Assembly (NCBI GenBank): GCA_023053545.1
Contig: JAKZAN010000002.1
Span: forward strand, 10,784,790-10,848,789
Direction: 5' to 3'
Source of the DNA: Lepidurus packardi
Lineage: Eukaryota; Arthropoda; Branchiopoda; Notostraca; Triopsidae
DNA length: 64,000 nt
The translations under genes and the position numbers were made by a program. The notes beneath the pieces were generated by a model, which was given only the letters and a program-made list of their open reading frames with translations, was not told where the DNA came from and made no database searches. This document shows, piece by piece, positions 1-12,600 of the stretch. How positions within the stretch are numbered: position 1 is the first letter of the stretch; the number at the start of each line of letters is the position of its first letter.

Positions 1-456
1 GCTAGCCATGGTCGTGCTTCTTATCCTTAAAAGACGCCCTGTGAAAGAGGAAAGCCTTTTCCATGTAAGCTTTTTATCATCAATATATGCGTGTTAATCT
101 GGCATTTTTCGGACGCTTTGTAGACGCATGTAATTGTACCAATAATTTTTCTTTTGATGTCAATATTTCTCATTGCAATGCCCATTGTGAGCAACTCTGG
201 CGTAGAATTTTTGTACTCCTTGTTATTCTTCGTCAGGTTATTGTGTTACGTGCCCTTCGCCTACTACTGCAAATCTTTTTCCCGATTAAGTCAGATTTTT
301 TTTATTATTTATGTTATCTTCCCTTTCTGTCCATTAATGAATGTTTTCCATTCGACAGATTCGACTGTCCCTGTCACAGACAAATCCGTAAGACCGGTTT
401 CCCTACACAACCGCACCGAAACTAGCCGTAGGCCCCCCTATATTCTAAGCACATAG
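1..456 (+). CDS. SLC7-type amino acid transporter, 3' end only (partial at left edge)
   Basis: Three terminal exons are visible: up to 64, 124-289 and 359-456. They are joined by GT-AG introns in matching phase and end in TAG at 454-456. The first exon encodes AMVVLLILKRRPVK. The second encodes VIVPIIFLLMSIFLIAMP followed by SGVEFLYSLLFF. Both align with the last membrane segments of the complete transporter at 2791-5367, which has AMVALLIMKRR, VPILVLLMAIFLVIMP and KVEFLYTCLAFF. The last exon differs in sequence and ends in a longer polar tail. This is therefore the tail of a tandem paralog of the downstream gene. The donor after the second exon (gtcaga) is weak. Family membership is clear from the paralog; substrate is unknown. 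Confidence 0.8.
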
Positions 457-2790
457 GTATAGGAGAATTGCGAAACCATCTCCCCCTTCTTCCTGCAAAA
501 CTGGGAAAAACAAGAGTTCCTTGGTAGAAGTGATGACAAACAGTCTTGCTAGACGTATTGTTTTAGTTTTGTTCCTCAACTTTCAATTCCGTTATATTCT
601 TATGTATGTGGCAATAAGTGTTTGATCGAGAACCGAACCCAATGCTACTGTGAGCTAAGTAACAGACCCTATTCTACAACATCTTTCAAACGTCGTCCCT
701 TCGAAAATGACAAATGATTGAAAGGAAAATGGCAGCGTCAACCACTTTAGGGGCATTGAAAAACCTTGTCCTCAAATAAAAATTGATCACGATGTTTAGA
801 AAAATAAAAATAGTTATGTCTCAGGGATTTTATCAAACCCAATAGTTGTTCCAAAGAAAATAAAGGTATAATTTACGGTAAATGTTTACACCCGGCTTTA
901 TAGTGTATGTAAAATATTTTTTACTATGTTTTAAAGCATTTGATTAAAATCAGTGTCTAAATCAATTCCTATTGTTAGGTTAGGTTAGGCATAGGGTAGC
1001 CTCTCTATCGTGTCAGTATTAATTTTAGATCACGTACGATTTGTGCTTAACGGTACATTAGAAGATTTCTCAGAATTTATCTAGAGTAGCATTTCCAAAG
1101 AAGTCAAGAAAGTGTTCGAATAATACATGAACCATCTAGAGGATAAATAAGTACCGTTTGCGATGCGAAATCGAAACATCTCATACACATCTGGATAATC
1201 GTTTCATGAGTTGTACGATTTGGCATGAAAACCAGTTTTGTGACTTTCTCTGAACAGAATGAAGTCCACGAGTGTCTTCTGATCATCTGTATTATGAAAT
1301 CCTGGAGGAAGGAGGAACTCTGCTCGGTTTTGTAACTCTCTCCCTCTCCACCTGAATAGCTCACATAATTTCTTCAGAAGCCTCTCTTCGTACGATAAAG
1401 ATACAATCCGTCAGTAGAAGAAGCCTATCAGGATATAACTGACAAAAGTGACAATGGACGTATAATTTTGCTTCCGAATGCACCGACATGTCCTTAGTAA
1501 ATTAAACAACCATTAAGCTATTGTATGGGATGGTTAAAACAATGAATATTAGCCATTGTAGAAGGAGTTACAGTTTATTATTAAAACACACTTCCTGTAA
1601 CAGTTTACCTCATTACTCCCTAAGCACACTGGTCAACTTTCTCGAGCTTTTTTGAGTCCATAGCCATAAAATTCGCAATAATTAAATCATAGTATTATAC
1701 CTCGAATTGTGAAATTTTCGATTTCGACCGAATATGTGCTATTCCTCATCTCAACATAACATGAATTCAATTATTCCATGCATAGGCCTAAGCTTGCTGA
1801 GACTGAGCGTGTTCGTAATTAATTCGGAGTGACTTAGTAGACCTAAGTGATGTCAGTAAATACTTAGTATTAAAAATTGGCGTAATATTCGCAATTGTGA
1901 CAAGACTGCGCGTTGTCTATAAAGTAATAAAATAACACATGAAAAACATGAAAACTTCAACGTAGTACATTATTTAAAAATACTTAGTTGATAAAATAAA
2001 TAACGTCCTTATATTTCTTAAGTTAATTATAAAGAATTCAGCTTATGTTCCCGTTCCGGCACTATCTAGTAATAATACAAACGGAAATGGTATTAAAATC
2101 TATGACTTACATTCAAGGATCATAGTGTTACCGACTTTTGTTCCCGTTTAATTAGTGTACTTTTTCTCAGCATCTTGCCCATTGTGGTTGATAGAAATTC
2201 TACGCACGTGCGTAGGGGAACTTAAAAGACACCTTAAATTCAGATAACAATACAGTACAGTAGCAATATTCTTGACAGAAAGGTATTCAATTTTTTTCGT
2301 GGCGAATCGCCTGTAACCTACTTCCATTATTATCTGCTTCTGATTTCACCCGTTTCAGTTCAGTTTAAGTATAAACCAGCCAGGAAATTTCCCGTAGGTA
2401 AATCACTTCATAATAATCGCAATATATTTATAATATAGTACTCCTTAAAAAAAGTTGTAATGCTTGAAATCCGGCCATTGGGGAACTTAATTCTTATATT
2501 TTTGTAATTGTTGCGCACAAATTCAGTACCTGTAAAATAACAAAATATTACCTTCTTACTGATGACCCATGTTCCGCAGATTTTGTTTCGCTGTCTCAAT
2601 TCTTCTGGAAAATCATGACCACGGAAAGATTTACGGCTCTGTGAAGTATTGTGCATATCATAGCTGCGCAGGCTACGGATGAGTTATTTTCCACGGCACA
2701 AGAATATAGTAAGCTTACAACATAACTTGCATTCAAAAGTGTAATTGTGGGTTAAATTCCAGGGTTGAACGTTGTTACTCGTTCGCCATA
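457..2790. other. Intergenic spacer between two SLC7 paralogs
   Basis: About 2.3 kb with no convincing exon. Open frames here are short and show no family motifs. A short TTAGG-type run lies at 974-989. The 5' UTR and promoter of the downstream transporter presumably lie in the right part, but no promoter motif stands out. Confidence 0.5.
974..989 (+). repeat. Short (TTAGG)n run
   Basis: Three consecutive TTAGG units. TTAGG is the ancestral arthropod telomere repeat, but such short interstitial runs are common in arthropod DNA and do not mark a chromosome end. Confidence 0.6.
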
Positions 2791-5367
2791 ATGGATAACC
2801 CTGTTTTCACTTCCGATGAAAATCCGATTAACTCAAAGCCAATCGCAACCAAGACGGGTATGATATATTAGCATTATTATTTCGCTGCAGGTATTTTAAG
2901 GTATGGTTCAGATGGAAGCGATGAGCCAGAGCACATAGGTTTAGATTTGAAACGTAGAATTGGCTTCTTCAGAGGAACTGCTTTTGTGATCGGCGTGGTT
3001 ATCGGTATTACATTTATTATAATGACGTATAATAAAAACCCTTCTAACCAGGAACCGGAATTTTTATCTCCCCTGGACGAGTCTTGGCCAAAACGGGTTC
3101 CGTAGGCTTGTGTCTTATTGTGTGGTCAATTAGCGGTGTCCTGTCATCGCTAGGTATAAACTCGTATGTAATCGAAAACGCTTACGTCGATTTTTACTTG
3201 TCTAGGTGCATTAGCGTATGCAGAATTGGGCACTCTAATTCCAAAGTCAGGTGGCGACTATGCATATTTTTTAACATGCTTCGGTGATATGCATCCATTT
3301 TGGGGTCCTTTACCAGCCTTTTTAAGCCTGTTTATCACCGTTTTTTTCACCAGAGCAGCATCCCAAGCTATTGCTTCCTACAGTTTAGCCAGCTATGTAT
3401 TGACGCCATTTTTTGAAGCGTTTGGAATTTGTGTGGAATCGGAAAGTGTAGCATTCGCTATCAAACTTGTGGCCTTCTTATCATTAGGTAAGATCCAATA
3501 TTTTTCCTCTTTATTAAATTTTTGAGCTGATTAAATCAACGTTTATCAGATTTAGTCATTATTAGACCAACGTGGCATATCTATAGAGTATTTTTTGGAC
3601 CGTAGAGTATGTCTGTATTGAATATACAGACATAGAGTATGTATGTATACTCAATAGCCACTTCGCGGTAAAATATTTGGTTCGAAAGATTTTCATGATA
3701 ATTTGCTCTATACAGCATAGAGCACTGTCGATAATGTTGTAAACAAATCTTTTAATTTATTTAGTTAATCGTACGCTGTTTCAAAAATGTCAGCAATATT
3801 ATAAACACATAGAAGATTGGTGTTGCAACTCAGTCAATAATAAGTTTCAGAAAGTGATAACCAATTTCGAAAAAAATTTCAGTCTATGCGTCTCATTACT
3901 ATTGGGATTTAGAATAAGTTGTCACTTGCCAAAGATTTTTTTAAAAAGATTTAAATCTCCGTCTCCATTATTTGTTTAGGTCTTGTTACCTTTATTAACT
4001 GTTACAGTGTATCACTGGCGGCTAGAGTGCAAGTTATATTTACAGTTGCTAAGGTGACAGCTATTGCAACTATTATTGGTGGAGGTTTCTACAAAATTGG
4101 TACCGGTAAGCTGTGTTTCATTTCATACGTTGCAAATTCTAATCGGATTATTAGGTAGTACGCAAAACCTTTCGCTAGGTATGAATGAAACAACAGAGTC
4201 TCTTGGAAGTATAGCGGAAGCCTTCTATGCATGTTTATACGCATATACTGGATGGTATAAATGATTCTTAAATTAGCGACAAGCATATTTCAATGCAAGT
4301 ATACTTCCTATACAGGGCAAATATCACCTTAATCACTGAAGAAATCCGAGACCCTGCCAAAAACTTACCGAAGACTATTCTAACTGGCATTGCATTCATC
4401 ACCTTTTGCTACGTTATGGTGAACATAGCGTTTCTAGCAGTTCTCTCTCCCGGCGAAATAATCAGCTCAAAAGCGGTGGCTACGGTATAAGAAAATAAAA
4501 AAAAATCGAATTCTAATTCAATTAATCCCAAAATCCAATTACTATAATGAAGGATTGGGCCAAATATGTACTTGGGAACGGTAGTGTCGTAGTCCCGTTT
4601 GCCGTCGCTATGTCAATATTTGGATCGCATAACGGTGCTAGCTTTACCGGTGCCCGGTACTGAAAATTACATGTTTAAACTTAACTGTTAATTTTTTACA
4701 AGATTGTGCTTCGCCGGAGGACGGGAAGGGCACTTGCCACGCATATTATCCTACATCGATATAGATCGACGCACACCAAAACCCGGTGTCCTGCTCAATG
4801 TAAAATCATGTTACTTAATATGTCATCGTACATGACATCTTTTAACTTTAGGCATTCCTGGCGAGTATCATGATACTCATAGGCAACGTGTCTTCTCTAA
4901 TTAATATCTTCTCATTTACGTCGTGGATCTTCAATGCGGTTGCCATGGTGGCATTACTGATCATGAAAAGGAGATCCGCCCAAGTTAAAGTTTTTTATCG
5001 AGTAGGCCTACTTGAATTTAAGATTTCGTAGTTATTGAAAGCTTCAATATGTATTTTAATTTCCTTAGACGCCAATTATTGTACCGATTCTTGTGCTACT
5101 GATGGCGATTTTTCTAGTTATTATGCCCTTGGCGACTAACCCTAAAGTGGAATTTTTGTACACCTGCTTAGCATTCTTCGTTGGATTTTTATACTACGTG
5201 ACATTCGTTTATTACCGCAAGACTTTGCCACTGCTAGGTGAGAGTTACATCACTTCAAGTCAAATAAGTTCGTTAATTGTGTCAACTTCATCTGTATGAT
5301 AGATTCGATAAGAATCCTACTGGAAAAGGTGCTAAACGTGGCCCCTCCAAAAAAGGTGGATGATTAG
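2791..5367 (+). CDS. SLC7 (LAT / b0,+-type) amino acid transporter light chain
   Basis: A multi-pass membrane antiporter of the LAT light-chain branch of the APC superfamily. In the known family it exchanges neutral or cationic amino acids at the plasma membrane, disulfide-linked to an SLC3 heavy chain. Exons: 2791-2857, 2891-3004, 3052-3153, 3206-3487, 3980-4105, 4155-4254, 4316-4484, 4553-4656, 4703-4799, 4852-4989, 5069-5237 and 5303-5367. All phases agree, giving about 510 residues. Hallmarks in order: RRIGFFRGTAF, GTGIFISPGRVL (TM1 unwound loop), ALAYAELGTLIPKSGGDYAY, a Cys in GICVES placed like the heavy-chain-linking Cys, TEEIRDPAKNLPKTI, and TGARLCFAGGREGHLP. The border after the tenth exon could instead be at 4983. 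Overall it looks closest to b(0,+)-type transporters, but I cannot separate SLC7 subtypes by eye. Confidence 0.9.
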
Positions 5368-6634
5368 ATGCAGTCCATGAACCCAATTCGCATTCAATAT
5401 ATAAAAAATCATCGGTACCAAGTCACTTTTTTATTAGCTTTATGCTCTAAATTCAGAATAGGGTCGAATCATAGTCTCCATGACTTGGATACAGTTAATA
5501 TTAAACTAAACTTGATATTAAATCAAGTGAATTATGTAACTATACATATGCTGACGATGTGCAGTAGCAGCACTATTATATTCTTCAAATTGTTCTAAAG
5601 GAATTTATGCAGAATATATTCTCCTTCATTTCCTCTGAAGTATGGCCTGGTATGTTTGAATTATAGTTTGTTACGCTATTTTTTCCATTATAGACAGTTT
5701 AGTTAGAATTTATAGATCGTTTCAAGAAATATTGCCAGTTTTCATTTAAAGTTACCTTTTCATGTGAAAAAGGGGCATAATTTTTCTAAAAATGTTAACC
5801 CACATGGAATTACTAATTCTGCGTATACGGTTTGGAAGTGGAACACATGTATAACGTGGGAAGTCATTACAAGTTATACTGATAAAAAGATTCGCTCTGT
5901 TTTACATTATATAAGATACGAAAAAGGATGCAGGCACGTATAATCAAAAGTCAAGTCACTTAAAAGGCAGCCTCGTAAAAACTCCACTTCAGTCAAAGCT
6001 ATGCACACATGCATCCGTATAGTATGCGCCGCTATCCATATTCTCGAAATAATCGACAGAAGGATCTTTGGCATTTTGCGCAAGAAAAATCGTGGGATGT
6101 AAGTTACCGTCCCTTTTCATTATGTCTGTCTTCCCGAACTTGTCACTAGAAGCAAGTGATTTCTTAACCGTGAAAAGAAAAAAAAACATAAAAAGCGAGT
6201 ATGATCCGTTTCTTTGTACCAAGAATCTCTTTGCTCTTCTCCCACGTCTTCCCGGATTTATCCTAATTCTAAAAACCTTGGCACGTTTTTGCAAAATTGC
6301 ACCCTATGATCTACTTCCATAGAAAAAATACGTCACAAAAGCTCCATGTGTGTGTATAATATAAAGGAAAATCGTAGCCTTCAAAGATGCATATCGACTC
6401 ATTTAAAAATTGACTGTAACGTTCGCGATGAAAAACCAAAAAAAAGTTTTGGTTCATTGTTAACCAATGTTCGCCCGAAAAGAAAAAAGAATTCAAGCGA
6501 CATGATTCACTTGTGAACACATCAAGGTGAGAAACAGAAACAACGCTGGAAATTTAAAAATTAAAACACTGCAAGGATTCATTAGGATTTCCTTGCCAAA
6601 AACTGAAAAAGAATTACGGAGACAATTGTAGTCC
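5368..6634. other. Convergent 3' flanks of the SLC7 gene and laminin gamma
   Basis: About 1.3 kb holding the 3' regions of two converging genes. Open frames on both strands around 6000-6500 are short and without recognisable motifs. I see nothing else in it. Confidence 0.4.
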
Positions 6635-9600
6635 TTAGGGCTCTAACTTGAGTCGTTTCCAGCAGCCATCAGGCAAAGCCTCCTTAATGGCTTGCACGTT
6701 ATCTACTTCTAAGCGCAAACGAGCCAACTCCTCCTCGTAATCCCTCACCCACGAACTCTGCAAACAAAACATGATTACCGGATCCAAATAAATTGTAAAA
6801 TGGCATAAGCAAGAACAGAAACATACCTGCTTAATCCGAGCAGATCGCAACTCTTCTAAACGTCGATCCAAATCAGATTCTTGTAAATCGCGTTCTGCTG
6901 CGGCTAACTTCCTCTCCAATTCGTCCAAGGACCCGCCATCTAAGCAAAAGAAGTTTATAGTGTCTGCTTCTATGACATGATAAGAGGCTGGTTGAACTTA
7001 CCAATGGATCCCACGCGTTCCAAAGTAAAGAGAATTTCGCTTACGGCGGCTAAAGCGTCACGGACCTTGGTGGAAGACTCGGCAGCATTGCTTTTCGCCT
7101 GATTGGCCTTTTCTAGCGCCTAAAACAAGATAAACATAAATATAAATACAAATACAAACACAAAACACAAACATTAACATAACAAACATAAATATAAACA
7201 AAAACAAAACATTAACATAAAGATAAACACAAACATAACATAAACACAAAGATAAAGATTTAGGAAATACCTACAAATTCTACAGAAATCTAACACAAGC
7301 CCAACTTTAACAGATTTATATTCAGCGTATTCCAGCCAAATTGCTGTTAGCTCTTACTTCTTTAGCTAGACCATGGTCCTCTTCAGCTTCAGCTTCGAGA
7401 GCTCGCATGCGATTGGCCGTATCTGCTACTTGACCCGTTAAGGAATCGGCGGCGTCTTTGAGTTCTCCTGCTTTCAGTTTGGTGTCGGCCGCACCTTGAC
7501 GAATATCATCCGCTTCCTAAACCAAGTTTACATTTCGAACACAAATTTACAATGTAAAAAGAAAAAAATATTTACACACATAAAAAAACTTTAGCACAAC
7601 TTAAAAGGAAATGTACCTTGGAAGCCTGCTCTGCTGAATTCTGTGCTCGCTGAGCCAGATCTCGTGCTTCGCGTGCGTCTTGTTGAGCTCCATCTAAAGC
7701 ACTTTGGGCCGAAGTGGTTTTCTCTTCCGCTTCTTCAATAAGACCTTCAATATTTGGCACGCGGTTCAAAGCCTCCTTGGCTCTTCCTTTGCTCTCTTGC
7801 ACAAGCGAATCAAATCCTTAAAGAACAAATAAAAAATGCACGAAACATAATTAAAATTTAACTAAATCAATTCTTTTTCTTTTTTGTATAGAGCTTTCAG
7901 CTTACCTTGTAGAGTTTCGAACGTTTTCTTTGCTTCACTCAAAGTTTTGTCACCCAAGGCCACAGCCTCATCAGCTCGAGCCAAAGCTGCATCCACGTCG
8001 ACCAGCAGTTCGTCAGCCGCTTGCTGCTGCTCAACTCCGCGTCCTAGAAGTGCACCGGCTTCTACCAATTGAACGTTGCCTTCATTGACCAGATCTCCAT
8101 TGGACGCCATTAGATCTTCCGCTTCTTCTTTAAGTTTCCGTGCTTCGATCTGGGCGTCCGTGGCCACCTTCTTCATTAGTTGCCACTCCACTGCAGGGAC
8201 GCTCAAACTGAAGGCATCGCCAAGCAAGTTCAAGGCATCGTTATAGGCAGATTGTGCATTTTCCAACGCGGCTTGTGCCAAATTGCGGGTCAGGGATAAG
8301 CTCTGGTCAATTGCATTGGAATCCGATGTGAGGATTCGTAGTTCGGAACTAAATAACAAAGGTTTAGTAAACAAAGTTCATCAAGTCTTTACAGTGACAG
8401 ATTTCATAACGGTTTCAGTTTTACCTGGTGTTTTTCTGCTGGTCAATAGCTTCCCTGGCCATGTCGTAAGCACGACTAGAGGTATTGTAAGCTTCTTGGG
8501 CTGTAATATCAACTTCACCCCCGGTCTTTTCCAGCCTAAAGATTAGAGTTAAGCATGGAAACGTTGCGAAACAAGTTTTGGCGTCTATTGTGCTTACTGT
8601 TCAGCCAATTGACGAGCTTCGCGTGCAATTTCCGACATTCGTTCACTTTGTTGGCCGAACTTCTCTGATCTTTCAATAGCCTTTTGGAGTGCCTCTGCTC
8701 CCTCGGTATCCAAGTACCTTTGAGCCCCCTTTGAGAACAAAAAGAAAAGACAAAAAGAAAATAGAACGAAGTTCTTTTCCAGATGGACAATAGTTCTCAA
8801 ACGTTACTTTAAGAGCTTCGCGAGCTCGGTCAATGGCTGCTTCAGCTTCGGTCACATTTCCAGTTCCCAGTAAGGAATCGCGTTCACAGTCACGCGTACG
8901 AGTCGCTATCTCATCAGCCAAAACTCTAATGCCCGCGATTTGATTACGTAGTTCATCCAGCTGCACTGCAACACTTCGATCCCCTAAGAAAAGAAATAAA
9001 CAACCCTATCGTATCACAAACAAATCTACATAACATAAATAAAAATATAAACAGTTTCTCATTATTTTTTCACTCTTTATCCTAGATTTTTTTCTCATTT
9101 CTGTGCAACTTTTTAAAGACGGATGCCGACAACAGGCGCAAGCCTACGCGGTTATTTAATAAATTTTTCAAAAATATAAAGAAACACAAAGAAACCATTT
9201 TCTTGTACAGTAAGCGGTCTAGCTGCTGTCGTTCCTTGGAATATAGGGTACATTAAAAGTTCAACGTACCCCCGCTTTGGAGTTTGGCATCCACCCAAAG
9301 TCGATCCACCCGGTCTTGGACTTCGGCCAATTTCTGATCAAAATCCACATCGGCAATCAAAGTCGGGTTACTGACTATCTTTTGCAATAAAGACGATAAG
9401 TCGCCGAGCTTGGCACGATGCTCGTTTACGGCCACCTGGACCAAGGAATAACAAGGCGGGCAAGCTACGCAACCAGCTTCGCGTTGATGGGTGTTTTCTT
9501 TGCAACGATCGCAACGTCGGCCTTCCACATTATCTCGGCACTACATTTTATAATAAGAACAGAGAATGAGAAACCCTCCCCTTCTAGACTGCAAAAAATC

Positions 9601-12600
9601 CTTGTTATGCTTTTCTTATACTCAAGAACTTACTGGACATTGTCCAAAGGGGTCACATTGCAAGGAAGTAGAGCCAATTGGATCACACTGGCAGGACTGA
9701 CAACCTTCCGCCGAAAAACCGTAGTAATAAGGCGCGCAAGCATCGCAACGTAATCCCACCACTCCTGGACGACATTGGCACTGGCCCGTTTGCACGTCAC
9801 ACGTATGGTTAAAAGCGCCAGTTGGATCGCAGTTACATGCTCGGCAACCCTACAGAATCTCACGCGATTATTGGAAATAACTTGACTCTTTAAATTTTTG
9901 CAAGTTTACATTCTCGCTTTGGATATCGAAGTAGCCTTCCTGGCAGCGATCACAATTTTTGCCCGTTACATAGGGCTTGCACTGACACTGACCGCTCGTT
10001 TGGTCGCAAGAATGAGCTCCAGACGGCAATTGTACAGCGCCAGCTCTGTAGCATTGACACGGACGACAGTCCCCTTTGGCTAAGGCCAAGGCATCACCGT
10101 AATAACCAGGCAAACACAGGTCACAATGCGATCCAGCAGTGCTGTAGATACATTTCAAGCACTCGCCCGTGGTCCTGTGGCAATTTCCCACAGCATTGGG
10201 ATCCACATTAGTGTTGCAATCACATTGCGCGCAAGGTCGCGGGTTGCCAAAACGGCCTTCCGGATCGCCAAAATACCCATCACTACACAACTCGCAACGT
10301 GGACCTAGAGGGAACAAGAAACAGGTAAGAAAATCCATGTCTGCTGTCTTTGATTTGCTTTTCTGTTGAGATTTTACCCGCGTAGCCTGAAGGACACTCT
10401 AAGCAAACCACAGTCTCATCAGCAAGCTCGATGCAAGCACCCGAATTGGGACACGGACAAGATTTGCAGTCGTCTGGAGTTCCCTTTAACGCGTTGCCAT
10501 AGAAGCCACGAGCACAGCGATCGCAATTATCGCCAGCCGTATAGTGCTGGCAAATGCAACGACCTGGAAAAATAAACAAGAGAAAACAGGATTAACAACT
10601 AGAAAAATTCTCACAGTGTTAAACAATTGCGCTTGCCTATAAATTCCAACACGTTTGGAATGTCAACATTCTTAAGGCTCCCGTATGCCGCAAAGTGAAA
10701 TGAGTGTCACTTTCGACCAAGTTTTTCGACCATGTACAAGTTTTAACGATTTTAACAAGTTTTAACAGGAATCATTAACCTAACATAACCTAAGCTAATT
10801 GATTCCCAATCCAACTACCAATTTTCAACTCGAATTTTCAACTGAGGTTCTCCGGTAAAAACCATCAGCGCGCTACATGACACCGGTTTGTCATTCTGTT
10901 CCAAGAACATGTTGCCACAATGACACACTAGTGTAAGTTTTGACCACCGGGTTTTTTAACCAGAGAACCTGTTGCAAGAACACTAACAAACATCAGTGTC
11001 ATCTGTGATTGTTTCGCATCAATAAGCTAAGGTATACGGGAGCCTTAAGGAAAAAAATCAACAGTGAAACATTATCTGAACATGACATGAAATAAAATAA
11101 TACTAAAATAAATAATACGTGAAATATAATCTGAAAATCAGAAACTTACCAGTTTCAGCATCGCAAATTTGAGCGTGCCCGTTGCAATTGCAAGGAACGC
11201 AACGTGCAAAGGGTCCCCCATGAGAAGGTTCGTGTCGGTATCCCGGAGCGCAAGATTCGCAGAACTGGCCAACGTATCCTTCAGGACAGGTGCAGCGTTC
11301 CATCCACTGAGCCGGAGGTCCTGCTCCGCTACGCCGAGCAGTTTCCAACTTGACGTCGTCCAAAAAACTCGTTCCTTCAAAACCCACACCAAAAACGATA
11401 AACAAATGCACTAACATGCTAATGGTTGATTTTTATTTCGCTCTTTCATACCTCGAACTGCGTACGTTCCCTTGATTTTTATTGCAGTGATATTGGAGAG
11501 AATGCTAATAAAGTCACGGGCAGACAACCGCGGGTTCCAGCCATAATCAGGGTGTTCGTGCAGTCGGATTCTATAGACTTGGCTCTAAACGACAGTTTCA
11601 CACCGGTAATAAGCATTAGCCCTGTCCGACTAGTAACAGTTACTTGAGCAGATGGCAGTGGATTGCCTTGTCCAAAGATCGGTTGAGCTATGGTCAACCC
11701 CGAGCCTTCAATGATAATATCTTCGACTGTAGCTCGTGGACTAGTGTCGCCAATACGCAAGGTGAATTGGAGCACCTGATTGTAACTAGCTCGCTGATCA
11801 CCCAGATACCGATCTATTTATATAAAATAAACAAAAACATAAATATAAATAAAAATTATACAAACAAATACAAAACAATATAATAAAAATAAAAAATAAC
11901 AAAAATAACTACAAAATAAATAAAAAATAACTAAAAAAATAACAAAAATAAGTAATAATAAAATTTGCCAGTCAACACAGGAAGCGCCGAAAACAAAATG
12001 GGGGCAGTTACGAAATCTTACCAGGGGCGGAAAAGTAGACTGGTTCCCTTCCTGAAGCTGTGACGGCAATATTTTGAATCAAAGCGTTATAAGTGACGGC
12101 AACCGGGCGATCGGGTAATTCAAGCGCTGTCCACTTTTCATCTCCACGCGAAAATACGCTTTCAGTCACACCTTTTAAAATACTTGGTCATATTTTCAAT
12201 CTTTAAGAACCTTGAGAAGCATAACAAATGTTTTTATTTTTTTCCCCCCGCTTGTACCTTTAGTGTAGCCTGGAGCCGAGCGGCAGACGGCGGAGTGGCC
12301 ATAGCAAAAGCATGGCGTGCATCCAAAACGATTCTCCGCGTGCAAATTGAAGAACCCAGGTTTGCACCTAATCACGACGACACGATAAACCAAGACAATG
12401 TAAAATTCTGACCAAAAAAGAAAAAGTGTTTTACTTGTCGCAACGCTGTCCTTCCACGTGTTCTTTGCAGGCGCATGTTCCTGTTTGCGGATCGCAATGC
12501 GGTTCATCACCGAAACTGCCTGCTACGTTGCAACCACAGACTTTGCAACCTTGGGGTCCAAACTCGTAAAAGTTGGCATTGCAACGATCGCACTTGTCTC

